From positions 1 to 29,752 of the forward strand of contig HF986643.1 of assembly GCA_000433175.1 (NCBI GenBank): a stretch of DNA of 29,752 nucleotides. Direction: 5' to 3'. This DNA is from Prevotella sp. CAG:1058. Lineage in GTDB: Bacteria > Bacteroidota > Bacteroidia > Bacteroidales > Bacteroidaceae. The first letter of the stretch is position 1. Every line of letters starts with the position of its first letter. The position numbers were made by a program, and so were the translations under genes. Below are positions 7,793-16,221 of the stretch, piece after piece. The notes beneath the pieces were generated by a model. That model was given only the letters and a program-made list of their open reading frames with translations, ran no database searches and had not been told where the DNA came from.

Positions 7793-8905
7793 ATGCCTGA
7801 CAACAACAGCATACTTGAAAAACTCGAAGGCCTTGAAAGCCGGTACGAGGAAATATCGACACTGATAACCGACCCTTCGGTAATTGCCGACCAGGAGAGA
7901 TACGTGCGACTGACGCGCGAATACAAAGACTTGGACGACATAATGAAGGCCCGCAAGAAATACATAGACTGCCTTAACTCAATCAAGGAGGCCAAGGACA
8001 TTCTCGCCAACGAGAGCGACCCTGACCTTAAGGAAATGGCTCGCGAGGAGCTTCAGATAAACGAGGAGTTGCAGCCCAGAATCGAGGAAGAAATCAAAAT
8101 AGCGTTGGTGCCGAAAGACCCGGAGGACGCCAAGAACGTGCAAATGGAAATACGTGCCGGTACCGGAGGCGACGAAGCAGCCTTATTCGCCGGAGACCTG
8201 TTCCAGATGTACAAGAAATTCTGCGACTCCATGGGCTGGACGCTCTCAGTAACAAGCGTAAGCGAGGGTGCCGTAGGCGGCTACAAGGAGATTGACTTCG
8301 CCGTCAGCGGCGACAACGTGTACGGCACGCTGAAATACGAATCGGGCGTACACCGCGTGCAGCGCGTGCCTGCCACAGAGACGCAGGGCCGCATGCACAC
8401 CAGCGCGGCGACCGTAGCCGTACTGCCTGAAGCTGACAAATTCGAGGTGAACATCAACGAAGGCGACATAAAATGGGATACGTTCAGAAGTTCGGGAGCC
8501 GGCGGACAGAACGTCAACAAGGTTGAGTCCGGCGTGCGTCTGCGCTATCCGTGGAAGAATCCCAACACTGGCGAAGTGGAGGAAATACTCATAGAGTGTA
8601 CCGAAACGCGCGACCAGCCCAAGAACAAGGAGCGTGCATTGTCGCGCCTGCGCACCTTCATCTACGACCGCGAGCACCAGAAATACATCGACGACATTGC
8701 CAACCGCCGCAAGACGCTCGTGTCTACGGGCGACCGAAGCGCAAAGATACGCACATACAACTTCCAACAGGGACGCGTGACAGACCACCGCATAGGCTAC
8801 ACAACGCACGACCTGCAAGGCTTCCTCGGCGGAAACATCAAGGACATGATTGACGCGCTGACCGTTGCCGAGAACGCCGAAAGGATGAAAGAAGCTGAAC
8901 TATAA
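7793..8905 (+). CDS. prfA: Peptide chain release factor 1
   Basis: The protein has 370 residues and recognises UAA and UAG stop codons on the ribosome, triggering release of the nascent chain. PAT at 193-195, within [10 protein letters not shown], is the RF1 stop-codon-reading tripeptide (RF2 would have SPF). GGQ at 237-239, within [11 protein letters not shown], is the universal hydrolysis motif whose Gln is normally methylated. The N-terminal 100 residues are coiled-coil rich, as in domain 1. The start is ATG 7793, 3 bp after purM. The purM-prfA-pyrF order is one I associate with Bacteroidales. Confidence 0.97.
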   Translation: MPDNNSILEKLEGLESRYEEISTLITDPSVIADQERYVRLTREYKDLDDIMKARKKYIDCLNSIKEAKDILANESDPDLKEMAREELQINEELQPRIEEEIKIALVPKDPEDAKNVQMEIRAGTGGDEAALFAGDLFQMYKKFCDSMGWTLSVTSVSEGAVGGYKEIDFAVSGDNVYGTLKYESGVHRVQRVPATETQGRMHTSAATVAVLPEADKFEVNINEGDIKWDTFRSSGAGGQNVNKVESGVRLRYPWKNPNTGEVEEILIECTETRDQPKNKERALSRLRTFIYDREHQKYIDDIANRRKTLVSTGDRSAKIRTYNFQQGRVTDHRIGYTTHDLQGFLGGNIKDMIDALTVAENAERMKEAEL

Positions 8906-8987
8906 CCACAGGATACATGCCTATTACGGCCTGCAACCACGACAAGCCACAATAAAAGGCCTTATCCTTATATACAATAATGAAATC

Positions 8988-9815
8988 ATGACAAGAAAAC
9001 AACTTATCGAACAGATTTTCGCAAAGAAGACCTTCCTATGCGTAGGACTTGACACTGATATCAAGAAAATCCCCGAGCACCTGCTCGGAAACGACGACCC
9101 GATTTTCGATTTCAACAAGGCCATCATCGACGCCACCGCCGATTACTGCGTAGCATACAAGCCCAACCTTGCCTTCTACGAGTGCATGGGCACAAAGGGT
9201 ATGGCCTCGTTCGAGCGCACGGTCAAATACCTGAAAGAGAATTATCCCAACCACTTCATCATCGCCGATGCCAAACGTGGCGACATAGGCAACACGTCGG
9301 CCATGTACGCACGCACGTTTTTCGAGGAATACAGCGTGGACGCGCTGACCGTAGCACCGTACATGGGTGAAGACAGCGTCACCCCATTCCTCAAATACGA
9401 AGGCAAATGGGTAATAGTACTGGCACTGACGAGCAACGCAGGCTCACAAGACTTCCAGCTCACGACAGACAAGGACGGCGAGCACTTGTTCGAGAAAGTA
9501 ATCCGCAAGTCGCAGGCATGGGGCAACGAGGATAACATGATGTACGTCGTAGGAGCCACACAGGGCAAGATGTTCAAGGACATACGCATGGTAGCACCGA
9601 CACACTTCCTGCTCGTACCTGGTGTTGGCGCACAGGGCGGAAGCCTCCAGGAAGTATGCAAATACGGCATGACGAAGGACTGCGGACTCATAGTAAACAG
9701 CAGCCGTGGCATCATCTACGCCTCCAACGGCACAGACTTTGCACAGGCAGCCGCCGAGAAGGCAAAGGAATTGCAAAAGGAAATGGCCGTCGAGCTTGAA
9801 CAAATACAAGCATAA
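8988..9815 (+). CDS. pyrF: Orotidine 5'-phosphate decarboxylase, subfamily 2
   Basis: The protein has 275 residues and decarboxylates OMP to UMP, the last step of de novo pyrimidine synthesis. LCVGLDTD at 17-24, [10 protein letters not shown] at 56-65 and [10 protein letters not shown] at 94-103 (catalytic Asp-Lys-Asp network, K96) are visible, with VPGVGAQGG near the C-terminal phosphate site. The length and the wider spacing mark the longer subfamily 2 form rather than the roughly 230-residue E. coli type. An upstream ATG at 8980 runs into a stop after two codons, so 8988 is the start. The 82-bp spacer from prfA carries small complementary segments (AGGATA/TATCCT and GGCCT/AGGCC). It is the last gene of the run before a strong terminator. 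Confidence 0.97.
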   Translation: MTRKQLIEQIFAKKTFLCVGLDTDIKKIPEHLLGNDDPIFDFNKAIIDATADYCVAYKPNLAFYECMGTKGMASFERTVKYLKENYPNHFIIADAKRGDIGNTSAMYARTFFEEYSVDALTVAPYMGEDSVTPFLKYEGKWVIVLALTSNAGSQDFQLTTDKDGEHLFEKVIRKSQAWGNEDNMMYVVGATQGKMFKDIRMVAPTHFLLVPGVGAQGGSLQEVCKYGMTKDCGLIVNSSRGIIYASNGTDFAQAAAEKAKELQKEMAVELEQIQA

Positions 9816-9843
9816 AAAGAAGACTTCTACTTATTTATATATT

Positions 9844-9888
9844 ATCGTCCGTAAAGCTGATTGGTTTTACGGACGATTTTACTTTTTG
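9844..9888 (+). terminator. Rho-independent terminator after pyrF
   Basis: ATCGTCCGTAAA (9844-9855) pairs perfectly with TTTACGGACGAT (9866-9877) across a 10-nt loop, and is followed by a T-rich tract (TTTACTTTTT). It ends the phoH-pyrF run. Confidence 0.9.
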
Positions 9889-10077
9889 ACAACTTAACTG
9901 CCAGAACCACTTACAAAATGATTCAGAGAATTACGCACGTAACACAATAAACCATCAAAACCATATAATTTCACGGTAAAAACGGTCATACGCATGTGCA
10001 TATTCAACTACCTGACAATCAATAACATATCATAAAATGCAGAAGAATGTGCAGAATAAGACAAAACATGAAAAGCC

Positions 10078-10164
10078 AAAAGGCAACCTCCGGCCAAGCC
10101 AAAGGTTGCCTTTTACCTGCTAATCAACATCCTTTCATAACGCAAGAGGCATGCTTTTAGAAGC
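10078..10164 (+). repeat. Array 2 of the dispersed 22-nt intergenic repeat
   Basis: Units start at 10078, 10100, 10122 and 10144, three steps of 22 nt; the last unit is 21 nt. They begin AAAAGGCAACCT, CAAAGGTTGCCTTTT, AATCAACATCCTTT and AAGAGGCATGCTTTT. Units one and two also form a 12-bp inverted repeat (10078-10089 with 10103-10114) around 13 nt. The 556-bp gap from 9816 to 10371 otherwise holds the pyrF terminator and a hairpin at 10288-10314; no gene is visible. Confidence 0.7.
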
Positions 10165-10287
10165 AAAAACATACCCGGAAAAGTCATTAACGCCGCAACA
10201 TTTACGATAAACTAATTGCAAAATGTGCCAAATAATATCATAAAACAACCGTAGATGCCCCTAAGATTATACAGAAGCCATCATCCG

Positions 10288-10314
10288 GCAACATGTTGCA
10301 TTTTGACAAAATGC
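10288..10314 (-). terminator. Overlapping hairpins downstream of the DUF1349 gene
   Basis: GCAACATGTTGC (10288-10299) is a perfect palindrome and GCATTTT/AAAATGC (10298-10314, 3-nt loop) is a 7-bp hairpin sharing two bases with it. The pair begins 58 nt after the DUF1349 stop on the minus strand and may act as its transcript end, although there is no long T-run. The role is uncertain. Confidence 0.3.
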
Positions 10315-10371
10315 CGTTCAATACAGCATTCTACCGACATAAAGTAACATACGCCATATACGGGCTCCATC

Positions 10372-11025
10372 CTATTTGCCCTCGGCATCCTTCTTTTGCC
10401 ACTCCATACGGCGCTTGTCGGGAAGATGCTTCACCTTGAACTCCTCAAACTTGGCGTTGAAGCCTTCGCCGTCAGGACTTGCGGCCATCAAGCCAACTTG
10501 TACCGGAGTATTATCCTTCAGCCATGCGTTACGCATCATCACATACGTCTTGTCATCAAACGAATAGAATATCTCAACCGCATCAAGCCTTCTCACAGCC
10601 TTTATCCAGACATACGGCACAGCCTTGTCAAGGGTGATGACACTCCAGTCTGAAGTATGATGGGTAACGACCGTACTAAGGTTATATTTGCCGTCGACAA
10701 ACTCGATACCAGCCTTGATATAATTCTCATGATCTATGCGGAGCATCAATCCGGCCTGGTCGAAACGCGTCTTGTAATCGCCTGACACCTTGACCTTTAC
10801 CTCAAACTCGCCACCGTATGTCGTATAATAAAACGGGGCATCGTCAACGGTGAAACCGTAATGTGAGATACGCCAGTAGTCACAATGCGGCGTTACATAC
10901 ATCGACAAAGACTTGTCCTCTATCTTCCACTGCTCCGGCTCATTGAACCACAACATCTTCTCAAGTGTCTGTGCACCTGCGGTCTGTACTGCTAACATAG
11001 ACAAAGCAAAAAAAATTTTTTTCAT
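10372..11025 (-). CDS. Secreted DUF1349 (concanavalin A-like) protein
   Basis: The protein has 217 residues with a signal peptide (MKKIFFALSMLAVQTAGA, cleavage before QT). The mature part has the DUF1349 pattern: LSMYVTPHCDYWR, a conserved YGGEFEVKVKVSG strand, then DQAGLMLRIDHENYIKAGIEFVDGKYNLSTVVTH and DWSVI. This family folds as a concanavalin A-like beta-sandwich and is often annotated as carbohydrate-associated; an enzymatic role has not been shown for this type as far as I know. It is transcribed divergently from a LuxR-type regulator across an 84-bp region with a shared palindromic promoter, which suggests the regulator controls it. The last residues (QKKDAEGK) are charged and probably disordered. 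Confidence 0.85.
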   Translation of the reverse strand: MKKIFFALSMLAVQTAGAQTLEKMLWFNEPEQWKIEDKSLSMYVTPHCDYWRISHYGFTVDDAPFYYTTYGGEFEVKVKVSGDYKTRFDQAGLMLRIDHENYIKAGIEFVDGKYNLSTVVTHHTSDWSVITLDKAVPYVWIKAVRRLDAVEIFYSFDDKTYVMMRNAWLKDNTPVQVGLMAASPDGEGFNAKFEEFKVKHLPDKRRMEWQKKDAEGK

Positions 11026-11070
11026 ACTACCTAAATTTATTTAATCAATTATTTTATCACCAGAAAATCA

Positions 11071-11088
11071 TTACCTTTGCAAAGGTAA
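11071..11088. promoter_or_regulatory. Palindromic divergent promoter (back-to-back -7 boxes)
   Basis: TTACCTTTGCAAAGGTAA is a perfect 18-bp palindrome. It contains TACCTTTG on the plus strand (11072-11079) and the same box on the minus strand (11080-11087), directly abutting. Each box points toward one of the two flanking genes. On the minus strand ATTG (11111-11108) lies 20 nt upstream of the box, close to the -33 consensus; on the plus strand no TTTG is evident. The palindrome could also bind a dimeric regulator. Confidence 0.55.
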
Positions 11089-11109
11089 GTGATTGTAACA
11101 ATAACGGCA

Positions 11110-11892
11110 ATGGCTATTAATAACCATTTTAAGGACAAGGACATCAGGAAACGGCTTAACAACGAACTCTTACAACAAGACTTTGCTGCAGGAGAAAGAC
11201 AAGCCCATACCCTGACTAGATACAAGGAAATAGCCAAAGGCTATGCGCTGACCGAAAATGCGCTGGCCGTGCTGAGCGACATGTACACAAACATAAGCTA
11301 CATGTACTACGGTGCCTTTGCCGACGAACTGGGCATAAAACGCTACGACGAGAAAGACGAAACACCATCGATCTGGGAAAAGGCTATACTGAGCCGCATA
11401 CACCCTGACGACCTAAACAAAAAATACCTGCACGAGCTGCAATTCCTGCACTTCATGAAACACCAACCCAAGAACAAACGGCAGGAATATTATTACATGT
11501 GCGGACTGAGGATGAAAGACACCTTCGGGAACTACCGTAACACGCTACACCGTATTTTTTATGTATCATATCCATCAAGTAACAACCTCTGGCTGACACT
11601 CTGCCTTTACACGCCGGCACTACCAGGAACCGGGCAGAACGGACAGATTGTGAACTCTGCCACAGGGCAGGTGCAAATGCTGGACAATCAAAAGGCTGGA
11701 CGGATTTTGTCTGACAGGGAAACACAGGTACTCAGGCTCATTGACAACGGATTGACGAGCAAACAGATTGCCGGAACCTTATCGATAAGCATACATACCG
11801 TAAACCGGCACAGGCAGGAAATACACAGCAAACTTAACGTTAAAAGCGCAATTGAGGCCTGCCACGTGGCCAAGAGCCTTAACATACTATAA
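11110..11892 (+). CDS. PAS-like / LuxR-type transcriptional regulator
   Basis: The protein has 260 residues from ATG 11110. A GTG at 11089 would overlap the promoter palindrome and leave no leader, so the ATG is preferred. The C-terminal 60 residues (about 199-258) are a LuxR/GerE helix-turn-helix: LSDRETQVLRLIDNGLTSKQIA, then SISIHTVNRHRQEIHSKL. The middle (about 50-170) contains RIHPDD at 96-101 and a series of short strands, consistent with a PAS_3-like sensor fold. There is no membrane helix and no receiver domain with a phosphorylatable Asp, so the signal is probably cytoplasmic. Likely targets, by position, are itself and the divergent DUF1349 gene. The Fsr exporter gene starts 201 bp downstream with its own promoter. 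Confidence 0.88.
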   Translation: MAINNHFKDKDIRKRLNNELLQQDFAAGERQAHTLTRYKEIAKGYALTENALAVLSDMYTNISYMYYGAFADELGIKRYDEKDETPSIWEKAILSRIHPDDLNKKYLHELQFLHFMKHQPKNKRQEYYYMCGLRMKDTFGNYRNTLHRIFYVSYPSSNNLWLTLCLYTPALPGTGQNGQIVNSATGQVQMLDNQKAGRILSDRETQVLRLIDNGLTSKQIAGTLSISIHTVNRHRQEIHSKLNVKSAIEACHVAKSLNIL

Positions 11893-12019
11893 AAAAACAT
11901 TTACACAGCCTCCAGAAATATCGGTGAAGATATTTATGCTTAAGCAAATATTGCCAATCTTACCCAACACGATACTCCACGTTGAGAAAAATAAAAAAAC
12001 AAATTAACATGCATACCTG

Positions 12020-12050
12020 TTTGCCATTCGTCAGAAAGATATTAATTTTG
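12020..12050 (+). promoter_or_regulatory. Promoter of the Fsr-like exporter gene
   Basis: TTTG at 12020-12023 and TAATTTTG at 12043-12050 are separated by exactly 19 nt, matching the Bacteroidetes -33/-7 pattern. The ATG is at 12094, giving a leader of about 37 nt. Confidence 0.75.
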
Positions 12051-12093
12051 CATGAAATATAACAAGGCCTAAGCATACAAACAGCGGAAAAAC

Positions 12094-13320
12094 ATGACAG
12101 GCAACATATTAAATAAAATAAAAGGGAACCCGCACGTATCCGAAGGCACTGCCTATGCGATACTGTTCACGATAGGCACATGCCATTTGCTTAACGACAT
12201 GATCCAGTCGGTAATACCAGCCCTATACCCGCTTCTGAAAGATAAGTTCGGATTCACATTCGCCCAAATAGGCATAATAACACTGGTGTTCCAGCTGACT
12301 TCGTCGGTATTCCAGCCATTCGTCGGCAACTACGCCGACCGCCACCCGCAACCCTACTCGCTTGCGCTCGGCATGTGCTTTACGCTCGTCGGACTGCTGT
12401 CACTGGCATTCGCGCCAGGCTTCGTAACGATATTGATCTCAGTTTCATTGATTGGCTGCGGCTCGTCGGTGTTTCATCCCGAGGCATCGCGCGTGGCACA
12501 GATGGCATCAGGAGGAAGGAAAAGTCTTGCACAGTCAATATTCCAGGTGGGCGGCAACGGCGGCAGCGCCATAGGTCCGCTGCTGGCGGCACTCATAGTC
12601 ATACCTTACGGCCAACATGCCGTGGCGTTCTTTGCGCTTGCCGCACTGCTTGCATCAGCACTGCTGACACATGTGGGCTATTGGTACAGCATGATGTTGA
12701 AGCAAATAAAGACCAAGCACGACAAGATGGCAGCAGGCGTCTGCCAACTGCCGGAAAAGACGGTGCGCATGGCACTTGCAATACTCGTGCTGATGATATT
12801 CTCAAAATACTTCTTCAACGCCTGCATGACGAGCTATTTCACCTTCTACCTCATCGACAAGTTCGGCATATCCGTACAAGAGTCGCAGTTCTGCCTCTTC
12901 GCCTATCTCGCCGCCTTCGCCATAGGCACGCTTCTCGGAGGATTCCTCGGAGACAAGTACGGACGCAAGTACGTCATACTTTTCTCCATACTTGGTGCCG
13001 CACCTTTCACGCTTGCCATGCCCTACCTCAACCTTTTCGGCACAGTAGCCATGTCCGTCCTGACAGGACTCATCATAGCATCCGCCTTCTCGGCGATAGT
13101 GGTTTATGCCACCGACCTTAAGCCCGACAAGGTAGGAATGATAGCAGGAGTGTTCTTCGGGCTGATGTTCGGGCTCGGCGGCATAGGTTCGGCGTTTTTC
13201 GGATGGCTGGCCGACATTACAAGCATTGAATTCATTTTCAAGGTCAGCACATGGCTCCCGCTGTTAGGCATAATAGCCGTATTCCTGCCTGACGTAAGGC
13301 CTGGCAGGGCCAACAAATAA
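12094..13320 (+). CDS. fsr: MFS transporter, fosmidomycin-resistance (Fsr) type
   Basis: The protein has 408 residues and about 12 hydrophobic helices, so it is an inner-membrane major facilitator. The Fsr signature is clear: FTIGTCHLLNDMIQSVIPALYPLLK at 25-49, FQPFVGNYADRHPQPY, GCGSSVFHPEASRVAQMASGGRKSLAQSIFQVGGNGG at 121-157 and GFLGDKYGRKY in the central loop. In E. coli Fsr exports fosmidomycin, an inhibitor of the MEP isoprenoid pathway; the natural substrate is unknown, and homologues are common without a drug role. It has its own promoter. Helix count is by eye. It is followed 72 bp later by ogt, with no clear terminator between, so read-through is possible. Confidence 0.88.
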   Translation: MTGNILNKIKGNPHVSEGTAYAILFTIGTCHLLNDMIQSVIPALYPLLKDKFGFTFAQIGIITLVFQLTSSVFQPFVGNYADRHPQPYSLALGMCFTLVGLLSLAFAPGFVTILISVSLIGCGSSVFHPEASRVAQMASGGRKSLAQSIFQVGGNGGSAIGPLLAALIVIPYGQHAVAFFALAALLASALLTHVGYWYSMMLKQIKTKHDKMAAGVCQLPEKTVRMALAILVLMIFSKYFFNACMTSYFTFYLIDKFGISVQESQFCLFAYLAAFAIGTLLGGFLGDKYGRKYVILFSILGAAPFTLAMPYLNLFGTVAMSVLTGLIIASAFSAIVVYATDLKPDKVGMIAGVFFGLMFGLGGIGSAFFGWLADITSIEFIFKVSTWLPLLGIIAVFLPDVRPGRANK

Positions 13321-13392
13321 GCAAGCCCGTGTACAGCGTAGTGAAAAAATCCGCAAAACCCGCTGGAATGTTCAGCTGCAATTACAATAATC

Positions 13393-13917
13393 ATGGTTGA
13401 CAAGATATTCATACAGCATTACCAGTCCCCATGCGGAGACATGATACTGGGGTCGTTAGGGGACAAACTTTGCTTATGTAATTGGGTAAGGCAGAAACAT
13501 CCGGGAAGAGTAGACCACCGGTTGCAGACTTTACTGAACGCCGGTTACACGGAAATGACCTCGGAAATAATAGAGGAGACACGCCGCCAACTCGACGAAT
13601 ACTTCAGGCATGAAAGGCAAGCGTTCGACATCCCACTGCTTACAGCTGGCACGGAATTCCAGAAAAGCGTATGGAACAGCCTGATGGAAATACCTTATGG
13701 ACAGACAATCACTTACGGGGAGCTGGCAACACGGTTGGGCAAGCCTGCGGCAGTACGCGCCGTAGCCAACGCCAACGGCGCCAACGCAATATCAATAATA
13801 ATACCATGCCACCGCGTTATCGGCAGCAACAACACGCTGACAGGATACGGAGGAGGCCTGGAAGCCAAGAAGTTCCTGCTGGAACTGGAACAAACGCAAA
13901 CTAATCACACGGTTTAA
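13393..13917 (+). CDS. ogt: Methylated-DNA--protein-cysteine S-methyltransferase
   Basis: The protein has 174 residues and is a single-use DNA repair protein that takes the alkyl group from O6-methylguanine or O4-methylthymine onto its own cysteine. IIPCHRVIG at 136-144 holds the acceptor C139; RAVANANGAN at 122-131 supplies the arginine finger and the DNA-binding segment; GTEFQKSVWNSLMEIPYGQTITYGELA at 86-112 is the usual helix-turn-helix approach. It has no AraC-like Ada domain, so it is the Ogt form. The stop is 1 bp before the ATG of the HD-domain gene, implying coupled translation. Confidence 0.95.
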   Translation: MVDKIFIQHYQSPCGDMILGSLGDKLCLCNWVRQKHPGRVDHRLQTLLNAGYTEMTSEIIEETRRQLDEYFRHERQAFDIPLLTAGTEFQKSVWNSLMEIPYGQTITYGELATRLGKPAAVRAVANANGANAISIIIPCHRVIGSNNTLTGYGGGLEAKKFLLELEQTQTNHTV

Positions 13918-13918
13918 G

Positions 13919-15139
13919 ATGAACGACAGCAAAATTATCAACGATCCGATATTCGGCTTCATCAAAATACCCCACGGCCTGCTACTAAACATTGTAGAGC
14001 ATCCCTTGATGCAAAGGCTTACAAGAATAAAGCAACTCGGACTTACTTCGATGGTTTATCCATCGGCTCAACACACGAGATTCCAACACTCGTTAGGCGC
14101 ATTCCACCTGATGAGCGAAGCCATCACCTCGCTGACACAGAAGGGCATCTTCATATTCGATAGCGAAGCCGAAGCCGTTGAGGCCGCCATACTGATGCAC
14201 GACATAGGGCACGGGCCATTCTCCCACGTGCTAGAGCATACGCTAATCAAAGGCATAAGCCACGAAGACATTTCACTGCTGATGATGGAACAGATCAACC
14301 GCGAAATGAAAGGCGAGCTCAATCTTGCACTCAAGATATTCAAAAACGAATATCCAAAAAAATTCCTGCACCAGCTGATTAGCAGCCAGTTGGACATGGA
14401 CAGGCTCGACTATTTGAGAAGGGACAGCTTCTTCACAGGAGTGACCGAGGGCAACATAGGCAGCGCACGCATAATAAAGATGCTCGACGTCGTCGACGAC
14501 AACCTCGTGGTGAACTCGAAAGGCCTATATTCGATAGAAAATTACCTTATGTCGCGCCGACTGATGTACTGGCAGGTTTACCTTCACAAGACCACCGTGT
14601 CGAGCGAGAAAGTGCTTGTCAACGCCCTCCTACGCGCAAAGAAACTCGCACTCGAAGGCGAGAACGTGTTCGCAACGCCGTGCCTCGGCTATTTCCTTTA
14701 CAACGACATAGACGCTGAAACATACAGGAACAGCGAGGAGGCGCAGCGGAATTACGCCATGCTTGACGACAATGACATCTGGAGTTCGCTGAAGGTCTGG
14801 ACCGGAAGCAAGGACAAAGTATTGTCCATCCTGTCGTCCGACATACTTAACAGGAACCTGTTCAAAGTGGAAATAACGGGCACGCCGACTGAAGAAGGGC
14901 ACATAAACGAGGTAAGGACCAAACTTGCCGCCCGGTTCGGTGTCAGCTACGAGGACGCAGGCTACCTGATGAGTGTAGATACAATCCAAAAAGACATGTA
15001 CGACGTAAACGACGACCAGATATCCATTATATTCAAGGACAATACCGTTAAAGACATTTCAGAAGCGTCGGAAGTTATGAACATTGCTTTACTTTCCAAA
15101 AAAATTCGCAAATATTACCTTTGTTATCAACGTATTTGA
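13919..15139 (+). CDS. HD-domain phosphohydrolase (dGTPase/SAMHD1-like)
   Basis: The protein has 406 residues. Motifs typical of the HD superfamily are QHTRFQHSLGAFHL (H57), HDIGHGPFSH at 94-103 (metal-binding His-Asp plus H98) and SQLDMDRLDYLRRD at 157-169 (Asp ligand). The HDIGHGPFSH form groups it with dNTP triphosphohydrolase-like and SAMHD1-like proteins; the real substrate is not known for the Bacteroidetes members. The remaining C-terminal 200 residues are less conserved. It overlaps the regulatory zone of lpxD: a TACCTTTG box lies within its last codons. Its association with the lpx cluster is common in this phylum, which suggests but does not prove a link. Confidence 0.88.
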   Translation: MNDSKIINDPIFGFIKIPHGLLLNIVEHPLMQRLTRIKQLGLTSMVYPSAQHTRFQHSLGAFHLMSEAITSLTQKGIFIFDSEAEAVEAAILMHDIGHGPFSHVLEHTLIKGISHEDISLLMMEQINREMKGELNLALKIFKNEYPKKFLHQLISSQLDMDRLDYLRRDSFFTGVTEGNIGSARIIKMLDVVDDNLVVNSKGLYSIENYLMSRRLMYWQVYLHKTTVSSEKVLVNALLRAKKLALEGENVFATPCLGYFLYNDIDAETYRNSEEAQRNYAMLDDNDIWSSLKVWTGSKDKVLSILSSDILNRNLFKVEITGTPTEEGHINEVRTKLAARFGVSYEDAGYLMSVDTIQKDMYDVNDDQISIIFKDNTVKDISEASEVMNIALLSKKIRKYYLCYQRI

Positions 15140-15158
15140 ATAAAATTATTTACCTTTG
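15116..15158 (+). promoter_or_regulatory. Tandem -7 boxes for the lpxD cluster
   Basis: TACCTTTG occurs twice, at 15116-15123 (inside the end of the HD gene) and at 15151-15158. Both fit TAnnTTTG exactly. A TTTG lies at 15120-15123 and another at 15135-15138, but neither is at the 19-nt spacing from the second box. The second box is best placed for lpxD, with a leader of about 20 nt. Confidence 0.55.
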
Positions 15159-15167
15159 CATTTATTA

Positions 15168-15181
15168 AATGTAATTACATT
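15168..15181. promoter_or_regulatory. 14-bp perfect palindrome before lpxD
   Basis: AATGTAATTACATT sits between the second -7 box and the lpxD ATG at 15185, overlapping the predicted transcript start region. It could be a dimer operator or a small hairpin in the leader. The core GTAATTAC recurs in a second 14-bp palindrome at 24051-24064. Confidence 0.35.
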
Positions 15182-15184
15182 GCA

Positions 15185-16219
15185 ATGGAATTTTCGGCAA
15201 AACAAATAGCAAGTTTCATCGGAGGAAAAATTGAAGGCGATGAAAACGCAACCGTTCACACCTTCGCAAAGATAGAAGAAGGTGTGCCAGGAGCAATATC
15301 GTTCCTGTCGAACCCTAAATATACCCACTATATCTATGACACTGAATCAAGCATAGTGCTTGTAAACGAGAATGTTGAATTGACGCAACCTGTCAAGGCT
15401 ACGTTGATAAGAGTAAAAAATGCTTATGAATGTGTTGCCAAGTTGCTGCAACTATATCAAGCATCACTGCCAAAAAAGACTGGCATCAGCCCGATGGCTT
15501 TCATGTCTGAAAGTGCAAAAATAGGAAAAGACTGCTACATCGGGGCTTTCGCTTATATTGGAGACGGAGTCGTTATTGGCGACAACACTCAAATACATCC
15601 CCATGCCGTAATCGAAGAAGGTGCCAGCATTGGAACGGGATGCCTGATATATCCCAACGTAACAATATACCACGGATGCAAACTTGGCAACAACGTTACC
15701 ATCCATGCCGGTTCGGTGATTGGAGCTGACGGGTTCGGCTTCGCACCAAACACCGAAGGTTACGACAAGATACCGCAGATTGGAATCGTGACGATTGAAG
15801 ACAATGTCGAGATTGGCGCAAATACCTGTGTAGACCGCTCGACAATGGGAACCACCATAATACGCAAGGGAGTAAAGCTTGACAACCTCGTACAGATTGC
15901 CCACAACGTAGAAGTAGGTGAAAACACCGTCATGTCAGCCCAAGTCGGTGTGGCGGGAAGCTCGAAAATTGGTAAATGGTGCATGTTCGGCGGCCAGGTT
16001 GGAATAGCAGGACACATAAGCATCGGCGACAAGACGTTCCTTGGTGCACAGTCAGGAGTACCAGGAAACATAAAAGGCAACACCACATTGATTGGTACCC
16101 CCCCGACCGAACCTAAGGCTTATTTCAAATCGATTGCGCTGACACGCAAACTACCTGAGATTTACAAACAACTCAATGATTTACAGAAACAAGTTGAAGA
16201 ATTAAAAAAAGACCTATAA
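15185..16219 (+). CDS. lpxD: UDP-3-O-(3-hydroxyacyl)glucosamine N-acyltransferase
   Basis: The protein has 344 residues and adds the N-linked hydroxyacyl chain in the third step of lipid A synthesis, cytoplasmic and acyl-ACP-dependent. The N-terminal uridine-binding domain (about 1-100) is followed by left-handed beta-helix hexapeptide repeats (about 105-310; for example [27 protein letters not shown]). [11 protein letters not shown] places the catalytic His at 240, equivalent to H239 of E. coli. [27 protein letters not shown] is typical of LpxD rather than LpxA. A C-terminal helix ([22 protein letters not shown]) ends the protein. lpxC-fabZ starts 2 bp after its stop. Confidence 0.96.
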   Translation: MEFSAKQIASFIGGKIEGDENATVHTFAKIEEGVPGAISFLSNPKYTHYIYDTESSIVLVNENVELTQPVKATLIRVKNAYECVAKLLQLYQASLPKKTGISPMAFMSESAKIGKDCYIGAFAYIGDGVVIGDNTQIHPHAVIEEGASIGTGCLIYPNVTIYHGCKLGNNVTIHAGSVIGADGFGFAPNTEGYDKIPQIGIVTIEDNVEIGANTCVDRSTMGTTIIRKGVKLDNLVQIAHNVEVGENTVMSAQVGVAGSSKIGKWCMFGGQVGIAGHISIGDKTFLGAQSGVPGNIKGNTTLIGTPPTEPKAYFKSIALTRKLPEIYKQLNDLQKQVEELKKDL

Positions 16220-16221
16220 TA

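Noticed and set aside
8906..8987. Nested short stems in the prfA-pyrF spacer as a regulatory RNA
   Set aside because: The stems are only 5-6 bp with asymmetric loops and could easily arise by chance.
10102..10114. The AAAGGTTGCCTTTT hairpin as a simple terminator for pyrF
   Set aside because: pyrF already has a strong terminator 230 bp earlier, and this sequence belongs to the 22-nt repeat array.
11089..11109. GTG at 11089 as the start of the LuxR-type regulator
   Set aside because: It follows immediately on the promoter palindrome and would leave no leader; the ATG at 11110 gives a normal distance.
12375..13121. Open frame of 248 codons in another plus-strand frame inside the Fsr exporter gene
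   Set aside because: The translation is Arg/His/Thr-rich with no domain, and the overlapping MFS frame is clearly the real gene.
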